DNA of 64,000 nucleotides. Source: Prosapia bicincta. Its lineage: Eukaryota > Arthropoda > Insecta > Hemiptera > Cercopidae. Positions 47,100 through 59,405 of this stretch are shown one piece after another (the first letter of the stretch is position 1; every line of letters begins with the position of its first letter). The stretch lies in assembly GCA_036971475.1 (NCBI GenBank), contig JBAIZL010000001.1:285030925-285094924 (forward strand), in the 5' to 3' direction. The notes beneath the pieces were generated by a model. The model saw nothing but the letters and a program-made list of their open reading frames with translations. It ran no database searches and was not told the origin of the DNA. A program made the translations under genes and the position numbers.

Positions 47100-47900
47100 T
47101 GAGGTAACACCGCCTAAGAGCGGGTAAAGCTAACACGGAGCACGGCCTCGGTTAAAGCCAATCCAAGCCTAGCCACCCAGCAGCTATGCCTTAGGTAAAG
47201 CTAACACTGAGCTAGCCCTCGGGTAAAGCCATCACGAGGCCGACCCTTAGGTAAAGTAACCCTGGAATAGCTCCGGTGGTGGGGGTAACCTTTGGAAAGA
47301 TTTAACGGTTATCTGATGACGTATCAGCGCTTGAGCGAGTCTAGGCAAGTAGTAGGCATACCCTAACTAGAGTGTTCTACCCTAAATAAATTGGCTGATG
47401 CAGGGCAAGGGGCAAACCCGCATAGTTAACACACTATTTTGGAGGTAGACCCACCCAAACCTCAGGCATAGCATCCCTGCAGCGGGTATTTAGCCAACCC
47501 AAGGCAGGCCCTTAAGTAAAGCCCCCTGAAGAAAAGGCTTAAGGTAAAGCTACCTTGGAGCCTGGTCTTAGGTAAAGCCTCTTTGGAGGTAGACTTTAAG
47601 TAAAGCTACCCAAGAGTCCGGCCAGGCTGGTTGCTATATCAATTACAACCTATCGACCAAGACAAACACCTCCACCAAGTCCTAGGTAAATCCATCCAGG
47701 TGTCAGACCATAGGTAAAGTAACCGAGGAGTCGGGCCTGAGGTAAAGCCAGCCAGGCCCTAGGTAAAGCTACCACTGAGGCAGACCATCGGTAAAGCTAA
47801 CATGGAGTCGGGGCCTAGGTAAAGCTACCATGGACATAGGTAAAGCAAACACGGAGCAAGGACTCAGGTAAAAGCCGTCTCGAAGCCAGCCGATAGGTAA
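47100..47900. repeat. Foldback arm, GGTAAAGC module (mirror 55782-56582)
   Basis: About twenty irregularly spaced repeats of a 30-45 bp motif of the kind TAGGTAAAGCTAACACGGAG, varying between GTAAAGCTAAC, GTAAAGCCATC and GTAAAGTAACC. The pattern is degenerate within an arm, yet almost identical between arms. Confidence 0.85.
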
Positions 47901-48059
47901 AGTAACCCTGGATTCAGGCATCAAGTGGGGGTGGTTATCAAATAATATATGAAATTACCAAAAATGATCGGTTAGATCAAACGACCAACGACCTACATAG
48001 AGTTCAAATAGTCAACAAGTTGAATCAACCAATCACAACGCAGGGGCCCGGTAGGCCCA

Positions 48060-50060
48060 CGTAAACGGTCAATGTAAGACGAGAAGGCCTATATAACGTG
48101 TTAAACCAATATATATGACAGCCCACATAATGTGTTAAACAAATATGCAAGCCTACATACATACTATGCTAGGCTGACATACTATGTCGGTAAATCACCG
48201 GCCAAAGCCTATATGAACTGAGATAGTTTCACCTCATATATCAGGTAGAACCTGGCAACCGTATAATATAGGGAGTACTATAAGGTATAGCTAAACCAAT
48301 ATATACGATAGCCCACATAATGTGTTAAACAAACACGCAAGCTTGCATATATACTATGCTAGGCCTACATACATGAATCCCTAAATGCGCCTACTATGTC
48401 GGTAAATCACTGGCCACAGCCTATATGAACTGAGATAGTTTCACCTCATATATCAGGTAGAACCTGGCAATCGTATAATATAGGAAGTACTATAAGGTAC
48501 ATCTACCAATGCATAACCTATCAAGCCCACGTAAAGATATAATATATCTGATGACGTACGAGCGACATGCGCACCTATAACCAGAGTGGCCTACCCCTAA
48601 ATAACATAGAAGAAGTAAGGATATGGACAGATAGGAGAAGCAAGGACCTGGACCGATAAAAAGAGCAAATACCTAGACAGATAGAAGAAGCAAGGACCTG
48701 TACCGATGGAAGAAGCAAGTACATGGACTGATAGAAGATGCAAGGACCTGGACCGATAAAAGAAACAAGCACCTGGGCAGATAGAAGAAGCAGGTACTTG
48801 GACAGATAGTAGAAGTAAGCACCTGGACAGACAGAAGAACCCAAGGCCTACATATATAATCAGAAATCAATGTAAATAATCAAATAGCCTCAATGGATAT
48901 ATCCTATAGCTGCAAATGTATCTAGATATAAAAGTATATATGGAGAAACACTAATAAAGAGACCCATCACAAAACGTGAATAAATATATGTTATAAAACG
49001 ATCCTAAAACGGTGCTAAACCAACATGCACGCTATCATACATATTCGTATATACCGTGTTAAGCCTACATACGTGATAGTCCACATAATGTGTTAAACAA
49101 ATATGCATGTAAACCTGCATACTATGCTAAGCCGACTTACATGGGCCTACTATGTCGGTAAACCGCTGGCCAAGGCCTATATGATCTAAGCCTGACACAC
49201 ATTTACACCTCATCTATCAGGTAGAACCTGGCAACCGTATAATATGGGAGGTACTATAGGGTACATCTACCAATGTATAACATATCACGCCCATCACGGT
49301 CAACAAATATTACAATATAATTTTAAAAAAAAGTCGAGCAACCTATATACATACAGTGCTAAGCCAACATTCAGGCATATATACTATGTTAAAACAGCGT
49401 GCAATATACTCTAAATAGCCAAATATACGTTGTTAAACCAATATGCAGGTTAACCTATATACATCCTGTATTAGGCAAATATCCCCGTTACCCACATAGG
49501 CCTATGTTAAGCCAGGATGAATGATTGCCCTTATAGTGTGTTCAATAAATATGCGTGTAAACCAAATAAATACTCTGGTAAGCCAACATGTATGCTATCA
49601 TAGATAGGCGTATATACTATGTTAGGCCTACATATCGCGTTAAACAAACATGTGTAAGCCACCATACATATTATGCTAAGCCGACAAGGGCCTGAACACA
49701 TTATATCCACTGCATAGGTTAGCTAAACGGCTATCACACACTATCCTACAGGTACCACATAATACCTGATCAATAATACATAGTATCCAATGCATAGCCT
49801 GACGAAGGTTTAATATATAGTATCCAGAGGCCCCGCTAACGATTAACACGTTGTATCCATAAGGCCTACTATGTCGGTAAACCACAGGCCCAAGCTTATA
49901 TGATCAGAGTCCGACACACATTTTCACCCGTCTATCAGGTAGAACCTCAGGCAGGCGGCTGTATAATACGGGAAGTACTATATCGTATAGCTAACAATGC
50001 ATAACCTATCACGCCCATGACGGTCAGCAAATACTACAATATAATTAAAAAAAAGTTGCG
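48060..50060. repeat. Foldback arm, long-unit repeat module (mirror 53622-55622)
   Basis: Four irregular copies of a block with ACTATGTCGGTAAA (near 48182, 48393, 49151 and 49869), followed by CAGGTAGAACCTGGCAACCG, then ATAATATGGGAGGTACTATA, or variants. Between them recur CCCACATAATGTGTTAAACA and ATACATACAGTGCTAA segments. Spacing is uneven because other modules interrupt. Confidence 0.85.
48605..48840. repeat. Foldback arm, ~26-bp tandem repeat, nine copies (mirror 54842-55077)
   Basis: Units resemble AGAAGCAAGGACCTGGACAG followed by ATAG, with point changes. The unit is not translated: frames over it are Ser/Leu/Val-rich shadows. Confidence 0.9.
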
Positions 50061-50989
50061 CAACCTATATACATACAGTGCTAACCAATATAGGCTTATA
50101 TACTATGTTAGGCCCGCATACGTAATTACCCTATATAGTGTGTTAAATAAATATGCGTGTAAACCAAATAAATACTATGCTAAACCGACATGCATGCTAT
50201 CATACTATGTTAGGCCTACATAACGTGTTAAACATATATGTGTGTGTAAGCCTGCATAGATATTATGCTAAGAAGACATGGACCTACAAAGTATAACACA
50301 TTATATTCGGTGCATAGTTTAGCTAATGGATATCACACACTAACCCACAAGCTGCCCACAAATTACCACATAATACCAGATACATACCCCGGATAATCAT
50401 TAACGCATAGCGGCCGATGCAAGTCATGACTAGGGCTAACACAACATATTCAAACCATAGCCTGACTACGGCTAACACATAGTATCCGATGAGAAGTATG
50501 AATACAAAGTAACACATAATATCCGTTGCATAGCTCGGCTAAAGTTCGTCATATAGCACCCGAAGTATAGCTTGACAAACACACAGCATTTCATGAGCGG
50601 CGTGATATAAGGTAACACATAGTATCCGATACACAACCTAGGATCGAATATGACGTCATTCAGGTGGAGAACAAGATGGTGGCAATGTTGATACCGACTT
50701 CAAAAGGGGCTATGGCCTGTGTAGGCTAGATCAAATAACCAACGTTTCAACTAAACTACTGTCATACGCGTAGTTTAACCAACCAACATACGTGAAGTTC
50801 AAACGAACAGCATTGACACCAAGTCCAAATAGGCTATGGCGGCTATGCCCAGATCAGCGTTTCAGCTAATCAAAATGAAAAACTTACGCTAATCAACCAA
50901 CATCCACACCGAAGTCAACTGGGTTATGGTTAGTGAAGGCACCGGCAAAAGCTTTAAGCCCTAGACATAATTATAGCTATCAACGCGTA

Positions 50990-51523
50990 CCAAAATAGCT
51001 ATGCAGAAACCGTCAAGGCCATTACACATATTGTACACGTATGTTCTCCATCAAACCGAGACTTTAGACACCATCTCTGTAAAACAGCTAACAAATTATA
51101 CTCTACCACAATAGGTATGTCAAAACTGTTACCGGATCATAATCTAAGACAGTGGTTACGTAACGCCCTTTATCAATTTAAGACCTTAAGCGATATCTTC
51201 GTAAAGACAGCCACAATAGTTACGTTAAAAAGAGCTACCGCTGCTCACCCTACCATAATAGCTACGTACAGACGGTTAATATTGTATAACCTATCACAAG
51301 ACTTATGTAAAAACAGCTATGCATAACCTGTCACACAATAACTGCGTAAAGGCAGCTAACAATGCCTACCCCATTAAAATAGCTACGAAAAGATAACAAC
51401 CAATACATAACTTATCATAATAGCTATGTAAAGACAGCTAAAGATGCATAACCTAACTCAGTAATGATTGCTATTAAATAATGAACCATTACACTAGCCA
51501 CGTAAAGACAGCTACCAACACCA
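50990..51523. repeat. Foldback arm, GCTACGTAAAGACAGCTA module next to loop (mirror 52159-52692)
   Basis: Roughly ten degenerate repeats of 40-55 bp with AGCTACGTAAAGACAGCTAA and CATAACCTATCACAATA segments. Its diverged relatives continue into the right half of the loop (about 51950-52158). Confidence 0.85.
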
Positions 51524-52158
51524 AAACCACCCCTAACTTCTACAACCACAGGTCAGTGATGCCCGTGATGGAGATACGACCAACCTTTGAAAGTTAGGGG
51601 TGGTTTTGGATGATGCAGGCGGTCGATGTGACCTTGATCGTAGCCTTGGGGAGGGTTCAACCACGTCTAGAGGGGTAGCTTTTAGGAAAAATTATGTTCA
51701 ACCCGCTAACCTAAGCTAGCCAGAGTGCTTCTAACCTGACCTACTGTTGGGTGTTCAACCACGTCTAGAGGGGTAGTTTTTAGAAAAAATTATTTTCAAC
51801 CCACTAACCTAAGCTGGCCAGAGTGCTTCTAACCTAACCTACTGTTAGGTGTGCGATAAAGATGAGGATCATCACGCCATCTGCCATGTACAGAGATATT
51901 GTGATGGTTTAGTTAGTGACCCTCATTTGGCCTGTGTGATAGGCTATTCAATCGTAGCGCTATTTACTTAGCTAGTGTGACGAGTTATGTGTTGGTAGCT
52001 GTGATAAGTAATGTATTGGTAGCCGTCCACACCTTGCTGTTGTCGTAGTTCATGAAGTGGTAGGTTTTCCTTACGGAGCTATTGTCTTAGCACTGATATA
52101 GGTCTTACGTAGGTATTATCTTGGTCACGGATCGATAACTGTTTTTACGTAGCTATTG
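51524..52158. other. Foldback loop, 635 bp
   Basis: Not self-complementary overall. It begins with its own small hairpin (AACCACCCCTAACTT at 51525-51539 with AAGTTAGGGGTGGTT at 51591-51605). Next, 51590-51845 is a diverged copy of the arm-end module (GGGGTGGTTTTGGATGATGC, GTCTAGAGGGGTAG, CTAACCTAAGCTAGCCA). Part of this is duplicated in tandem with a ~95-bp unit (about 51656-51748 and 51750-51842). The rest resembles the GCTACGTAAAG module. No protein. Confidence 0.9.
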
Positions 52159-55100
52159 TGGTGTTGGTAGCTGTCTTTACGTGGCTAGTGTAATGGTTCA
52201 TTATTTAATAGCAATCATTACTGAGTTAGGTTATGCATCTTTAGCTGTCTTTACATAGCTATTATGATAAGTTATGTATTGGTTGTTATCTTTTCGTAGC
52301 TATTTTAATGGGGTAGGCATTGTTAGCTGCCTTTACGCAGTTATTGTGTGACAGGTTATGCATAGCTGTTTTTACATAAGTCTTGTGATAGGTTATACAA
52401 TATTAACCGTCTGTACGTAGCTATTATGGTAGGGTGAGCAGCGGTAGCTCTTTTTAACGTAACTATTGTGGCTGTCTTTACGAAGATATCGCTTAAGGTC
52501 TTAAATTGATAAAGGGCGTTACGTAACCACTGTCTTAGATTATGATCCGGTAACAGTTTTGACATACCTATTGTGGTAGAGTATAATTTGTTAGCTGTTT
52601 TACAGAGATGGTGTCTAAAGTCTCGGTTTGATGGAGAACATACGTGTACAATATGTGTAATGGCCTTGACGGTTTCTGCATAGCTATTTTGGTACGCGTT
52701 GATAGCTATAATTATGTCTAGGGCTTAAAGCTTTTGCCGGTGCCTTCACTAACCATAACCCAGTTGACTTCGGTGTGGATGTTGGTTGATTAGCGTAAGT
52801 TTTTCATTTTGATTAGCTGAAACGCTGATCTGGGCATAGCCGCCATAGCCTATTTGGACTTGGTGTCAATGCTGTTCGTTTGAACTTCACGTATGTTGGT
52901 TGGTTAAACTACGCGTATGACAGTAGTTTAGTTGAAACGTTGGTTATTTGATCTAGCCTACACAGGCCATAGCCCCTTTTGAAGTCGGTATCAACATTGC
53001 CACCATCTTGTTCTCCACCTGAATGACGTCATATTCGATCCTAGGTTGTGTATCGGATACTATGTGTTACCTTATATCACGCCGCTCATGAAATGCTGTG
53101 TGTTTGTCAAGCTATACTTCGGGTGCTATATGACGAACTTTAGCCGAGCTATGCAACGGATATTATGTGTTACTTTGTATTCATACTTCTCATCGGATAC
53201 TATGTGTTAGCCGTAGTCAGGCTATGGTTTAAATATGTTGTGTTAGCCCTAGTCATGACTTGCATCGGCCGCTATGCGTTAATGATTATCCGGGGTATGT
53301 ATCTGGTATTATGTGGTAATTTGTGGGCAGCTTGTGGGTTAGTGTGTGATATCCATTAGCTAAACTATGCACCGAATATAATGTGTTATACTTTGTAGGT
53401 CCATGTCTTCTTAGCATAATATCTATGCAGGCTTACACACACATATATGTTTAACACGTTATGTAGGCCTAACATAGTATGATAGCATGCATGTCGGTTT
53501 AGCATAGTATTTATTTGGTTTACACGCATATTTATTTAACACACTATATAGGGTAATTACGTATGCGGGCCTAACATAGTATATAAGCCTATATTGGTTA
53601 GCACTGTATGTATATAGGTTGCGCAACTTTTTTTTAATTATATTGTAGTATTTGCTGACCGTCATGGGCGTGATAGGTTATGCATTGTTAGCTATACGAT
53701 ATAGTACTTCCCGTATTATACAGCCGCCTGCCTGAGGTTCTACCTGATAGACGGGTGAAAATGTGTGTCGGACTCTGATCATATAAGCTTGGGCCTGTGG
53801 TTTACCGACATAGTAGGCCTTATGGATACAACGTGTTAATCGTTAGCGGGGCCTCTGGATACTATATATTAAACCTTCGTCAGGCTATGCATTGGATACT
53901 ATGTATTATTGATCAGGTATTATGTGGTACCTGTAGGATAGTGTGTGATAGCCGTTTAGCTAACCTATGCAGTGGATATAATGTGTTCAGGCCCTTGTCG
54001 GCTTAGCATAATATGTATGGTGGCTTACACATGTTTGTTTAACGCGATATGTAGGCCTAACATAGTATATACGCCTATCTATGATAGCATACATGTTGGC
54101 TTACCAGAGTATTTATTTGGTTTACACGCATATTTATTGAACACACTATAAGGGCAATCATTCATCCTGGCTTAACATAGGCCTATGTGGGTAACGGGGA
54201 TATTTGCCTAATACAGGATGTATATAGGTTAACCTGCATATTGGTTTAACAACGTATATTTGGCTATTTAGAGTATATTGCACGCTGTTTTAACATAGTA
54301 TATATGCCTGAATGTTGGCTTAGCACTGTATGTATATAGGTTGCTCGACTTTTTTTTAAAATTATATTGTAATATTTGTTGACCGTGATGGGCGTGATAT
54401 GTTATACATTGGTAGATGTACCCTATAGTACCTCCCATATTATACGGTTGCCAGGTTCTACCTGATAGATGAGGTGTAAATGTGTGTCAGGCTTAGATCA
54501 TATAGGCCTTGGCCAGCGGTTTACCGACATAGTAGGCCCATGTAAGTCGGCTTAGCATAGTATGCAGGTTTACATGCATATTTGTTTAACACATTATGTG
54601 GACTATCACGTATGTAGGCTTAACACGGTATATACGAATATGTATGATAGCGTGCATGTTGGTTTAGCACCGTTTTAGGATCGTTTTATAACATATATTT
54701 ATTCACGTTTTGTGATGGGTCTCTTTATTAGTGTTTCTCCATATATACTTTTATATCTAGATACATTTGCAGCTATAGGATATATCCATTGAGGCTATTT
54801 GATTATTTACATTGATTTCTGATTATATATGTAGGCCTTGGGTTCTTCTGTCTGTCCAGGTGCTTACTTCTACTATCTGTCCAAGTACCTGCTTCTTCTA
54901 TCTGCCCAGGTGCTTGTTTCTTTTATCGGTCCAGGTCCTTGCATCTTCTATCAGTCCATGTACTTGCTTCTTCCATCGGTACAGGTCCTTGCTTCTTCTA
55001 TCTGTCTAGGTATTTGCTCTTTTTATCGGTCCAGGTCCTTGCTTCTCCTATCTGTCCATATCCTTACTTCTTCTATGTTATTTAGGGGTAGGCCACTCTG

Positions 55101-57309
55101 GTTATAGGTGCGCATGTCGCTCGTACGTCATCAGATATATTATATCTTTACGTGGGCTTGATAGGTTATGCATTGGTAGATGTACCTTATAGTACTTCCT
55201 ATATTATACGATTGCCAGGTTCTACCTGATATATGAGGTGAAACTATCTCAGTTCATATAGGCTGTGGCCAGTGATTTACCGACATAGTAGGCGCATTTA
55301 GGGATTCATGTATGTAGGCCTAGCATAGTATGTATGCAAGCTTGCGTATTTGTTTAACACATTATGTGGGCTATCGTATATATTGGTTTAGCTATACCTT
55401 ATAGTACTCCCTATATTATACGGTTGCCAGGTTCTACCTGATATATGAGGTGAAACTATCTCAGTTCATATAGGCTTTGGCCGGTGATTTACCGACATAG
55501 TATGTCAGCCTAGCATAGTATGTATGTAGGCTTGCATATTTGTTTAACACATTATGTGGGCTGTCATATATATTGGTTTAACACGTTATATAGGCCTTCT
55601 CGTCTTACATTGACCGTTTACGTGGGCCTACCGGGCCCCTGCGTTGTGATTGGTTGATTCAACTTGTTGACTATTTGAACTCTATGTAGGTCGTTGGTCG
55701 TTTGATCTAACCGATCATTTTTGGTAATTTCATATATTATTTGATAACCACCCCCACTTGATGCCTGAATCCAGGGTTACTTTACCTATCGGCTGGCTTC
55801 GAGACGGCTTTTACCTGAGTCCTTGCTCCGTGTTTGCTTTACCTATGTCCATGGTAGCTTTACCTAGGCCCCGACTCCATGTTAGCTTTACCGATGGTCT
55901 ACCTCAATGGTAGCTTTACCTAGGGCCTGGCTGGCTTTACCTCAGGCCCGACTCCTCGGTTACTTTACCTATGGTCTGACACCTGGATGGATTTACCTAG
56001 GACTTGGTGGAGGTGTTTGTCTTGGTCGATAGGTTGTAATTGATATAGCAACCAGCCTGGCCGGACTCTTGGGTAGCTTTACTTAAAGTCTACCTCCAAA
56101 GAGGCTTTACCTAAGACCAGGCTCCAAGGTAGCTTTACCTTAAGCCTTTTCTTCAGGGGGCTTTACTTAAGGGCCTGCCTTGGGTTGGCTAAATCCCCGC
56201 TGCAGGGATGCTATGCCTGAGGTTTGGGTGGGTCTACCTCCAAAATAGTGTGTTAACTATGCGGGTTTGCCCCTTGCCCTGCATCAGCCAATTTATTTAG
56301 GGTAGAACACTCTAGTTAGGGTATGCCTACTACTTGCCTAGACTCGCTCAAGCGCTGATACGTCATCAGATAACCGTTAAATCTTTCCAAAGGTTACCAC
56401 CACCACCGGAGCTATTCCACGGTTACTTTACCTAAGGGTCGGCCTCGTGATGGCTTTACCCGAGGGCTAGCTCCGTGTTAGCTTTACCTAAGGCATAGCT
56501 GCTGGGTGGCTAGGCTTGGATTGGCTTTAACCGAGGCCGTGCTCCGTGTTAGCTTTACCCGCTCTTAGGCGGTGTTACCTCAAGCGCGGGTTCGGGAGCG
56601 ACTATTACCTAGGACATCGATCATTTTTGGCGATTTCTTATTATTTAATGACTACCCCTCGGTGAATCCACCCCCGCAGCGTTCCTTATTGGACTCTAGA
56701 CATATCCCATACAGCCATTCGATCAAACCGATCGATTTTCGGCAATTTCATATTTTATTCAAAAACTACCCCTAGGTGAAACTACCCCTACCGACGCAAT
56801 AATACACTCTAGACATACCCTATCGGTCAAGGCACGTTTTTCCAAACTTTTTTCGAAAACTACCCCCCACCCCAATCCACCCCCGGAGCTACCCCCGGAG
56901 ACGGTCCTGAACGTAGCCGAGGTCACCCCCAACACGTAGGTTAGGTTAGGTTTGATCCATTTTGGCTAGCTTAGGTTACTTGGCTGGAATTTATTTTTTT
57001 TTTCGAAAAACTACCCCCCACCCCTCTGGACGTGTTCAAAACCACCCCTAAGGCTTGGATCAGGATCACGACGTCCGCCCGCATCATCCGAAACTACCCC
57101 TACAGTCCTAGGTTACGTAGCGGCCGATTTGTTTTTTTTTTTTTTCGAAAAACTACCCCCCACCCCCCTGAACATGGTCATAACCACCCCCGGGTCTGGG
57201 GTCACGGCCGGGGTGACCTTGAGCATCATCCAAAACTACCCCTATAGTCCTAGGTTACGTAGCGGCCGAGTTAGGGGTGGGTGCGCGCCAATCTGGGCTC
57301 ATTCCTACT

Positions 57310-57315
57310 CAGGTC
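57310..57315. repeat. Target-site duplication of the giant foldback, right
   Basis: CAGGTC, identical to 46368-46373, directly after the arm end CTACT. The inferred empty site is TTCCAGGTCTATTAAG. Confidence 0.75.
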
Positions 57316-57410
57316 TATTAAGTTGGTATAACCTATAATTTAGAAAGTCTTTATTTTTGTATAAGGTTTTAATACTTTGTTTAATGTACATTATTTCTGC
57401 TTTTTGTTTA

Positions 57411-57990
57411 ATAATTGTACCTACCCGCCCCGCTCTCCCTAAAATTCACAAATCCAATGTCCCCATCCGAGCCATCACCAACTACCAGAATGCCCCTGCA
57501 CATAAACTAGCAAAATACATGGACAAAATAATCAGACAATCTATAAACCTAAACACACATAAAAAACAGAACAAACCTCATAAATAAAATAAAAGACATA
57601 AACATACCACACAATTCAACACTACTATCACTCGACATAACAAATATGTACACCAACATACCTATATCAGAAAACTCTCAACATCCTAGAATCCAATTAA
57701 TACAGAAGAATAAACCTAAAACCCATGTTACCGCAATCCTAATCATCCTCCAAACCATCACCAAACAAAACTATCAGTAGTGTCCTAAGCGAAATTCACC
57801 TACAACACATAGAAAACACCAAGGTACTCACAAACAATACACAAGCACACAGAATCATTTACCGGCACAGATACGTAGATCATATCATAACACTATACAG
57901 AGGCAACACCCAACAATGCGAAAAACTCCTCACCTACACTAATAAAATACACCCAAAACTCCACTTCACCTCGATGCAGTGTTAGAATAA
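57411..57990 (+). pseudogene. Penelope-like element, reverse transcriptase fragment, decayed
   Basis: Three frames in order. PALPKIHKSNVPIRAITNYQ and KLAKYMDKIIRQSIN (about 57427-57550) match the PLE block that starts with PKIHK. After a shift near 57565: LLSLDITNMYTNIPISE (about 57620-57670). After a second shift: SSVLSEIHLQHIENTKVL and the catalytic box RYVDHI (near 57870), where the usual second Asp is His. The segment that should hold the GSP motif is deleted at about 57773. It ends near KLHFTS, before any nuclease. It lies about 100 bp outside the foldback element. Confidence 0.85.
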
Positions 57991-58965
57991 TATATTTCAT
58001 CAAGAAAGAAATCACTTCATTAAACCTACATAGGAATTTTAAAAATGTTTTAATTTACTAAAAGCCCCTTAAGTTACTAGCTCTTAGTTCATCTCGCTTC
58101 CTCAAAGAGAGTAATTTTTTCACAAGGAAAAGATTATACAAAGGTGCAACAATAGTTCTCATAAACATGTCAGAATAAATTTCCTAATAATTTCCCCAGA
58201 TTCTGGTCTACGATTTGACAAATTCCTTATTAATACACATTACCTCTAACTCTGTATAATTCAAGCGACCGACGTAGAATGGACCTACAAATAACGAGAC
58301 ATTGCTGTAGGTTAGGGACGGACAGGTTTACCCTTGTAACAATTAATCAGAGAGCTTGACTCCGAGGTCACCAGGACAAGTCACCATCAAGGGGTCATCC
58401 ATAAATCCAACCACGCTGAAAATCGTGTCCTGTGTAACTTTCCTTTTGTAGTTTCGTCGTATTAAAGAATAAATATTAATTAGATGTGTCTGAGACGTTC
58501 ATTAAAAATGATTTACATTTTGAAATGTATGTAGTATTTTTTAGTAAATAAATGTTTGTACATTAAATTAGAGTGTAATAATTCTTATCCAATGCATTTC
58601 TGAATTTTATTTCTACCCGTTTCAAACCTCTTCCCTTTCAGGTGTGTTTCTTTATCTATTGAGTTTGGAGACTTACTATTGAACTGCAATTATTAAATTT
58701 TACGGTTGAATTGTTGATTTTAAAACAAATTTTTTTTGCTTTCAATTTATTTTACTGGATGCTCTAATGTTCTTATCGACAATATTGAATACATGTTTTT
58801 TTTCAATGTCTTCTATTAATTTACCTTTTCCTATACTACATCTTGTAGTACTATCCTATACTACAACTATCTTGTTCGAATTTTCAGTTACTCAATTAAC
58901 AAACCAAAATATCCTTTATAGCGGAAAAGAGAAGAAAAATAACTAGTATACAACTGGATCCTTTT
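57991..58965. other. Intergenic, no gene supported
   Basis: No protein-like frame or repeat recognised. Confidence 0.5.
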
Positions 58966-59405
58966 CTTTCAATTCCTTCTGTTGCTTCACGTTCTCCTTA
59001 TGTATATATTGTACAAATTATCAATCGTTAGTAAAATACTTTTCATTCATCCAAGTTCAAATACATTTGGTTATACTTGTAGTGGATGACACAAGATATT
59101 AATAAAGATTTTTCAAATATTAATTTATTAAATTATGAAATAGTTTTAGTATTATATAGGAGAAAACCCTTTAACAAATGGGCAAGGTATGCAATATAGT
59201 TATTTCGTCGTATTCGGCTTAAAATAAGTGATAACGTGTGATTTCATAACAGCTGATTTTATGTTATACGTTATGCAGTAGAACAGCTGTTTTAATGCAT
59301 AGGTTATGTTATTATATTTATATTAATTGTAATTATTTAATAAAAAGTAACTAAAATAAAATGTTCATTTGCTAACCTAAATATTAATTAACAATCAAAA
59401 TGGTT
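58966..59405 (+). repeat. Dispersed repeat, copy C
   Basis: Begins TTTCAATTCCTTCTGTTGCT and runs parallel to 16932-17385 for about 440 bp, ending near AAGTAACTAAAATAAAATGT. The AGTAGAACAGCTGTTTTAAT block is among the best kept parts. Class unknown. Confidence 0.8.

Larger units (their letters stand above)
46374..57309. mobile_element. Giant foldback element, 10.94-kb palindrome
   Basis: The two arms, 46374-51523 and 52159-57309, are reverse complements over about 5,150 bp. Positions pair so that their sum is 103682 (103683 near the ends). The arms start AGTAGGAATGAGCCCAGATT and the element ends with the complement. The loop is 635 bp. Comparing the arms by eye I see roughly 15-20 substitutions and a few small indels (for example an extra G near 46802 and GTGTAATTGCG versus GTGTATTATTGCG near 46884), so identity is about 99.6%. 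No frame exceeds 89 codons and none resembles a protein. GC is higher than in the flanks. A 6-bp direct repeat (CAGGTC) brackets it. It fits a non-autonomous transposon made almost wholly of terminal inverted repeats. FB and Galileo elements have this architecture; Maverick/Polinton elements use 6-bp duplications. The family is unassigned. Confidence 0.93.

Noticed and set aside
48575..48870. Two overlapping 65-89 residue frames in the foldback arm
   Set aside because: They overlie the 26-bp tandem repeat, have repeat-derived composition and no domain. Their mirror copies in the other arm follow from the palindrome.
46374..57309. Assembly artefact (false inverted duplication)
   Set aside because: Not excluded, but less likely. 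The arms differ at many scattered sites, the loop is asymmetric, and a 6-bp direct repeat flanks the whole.
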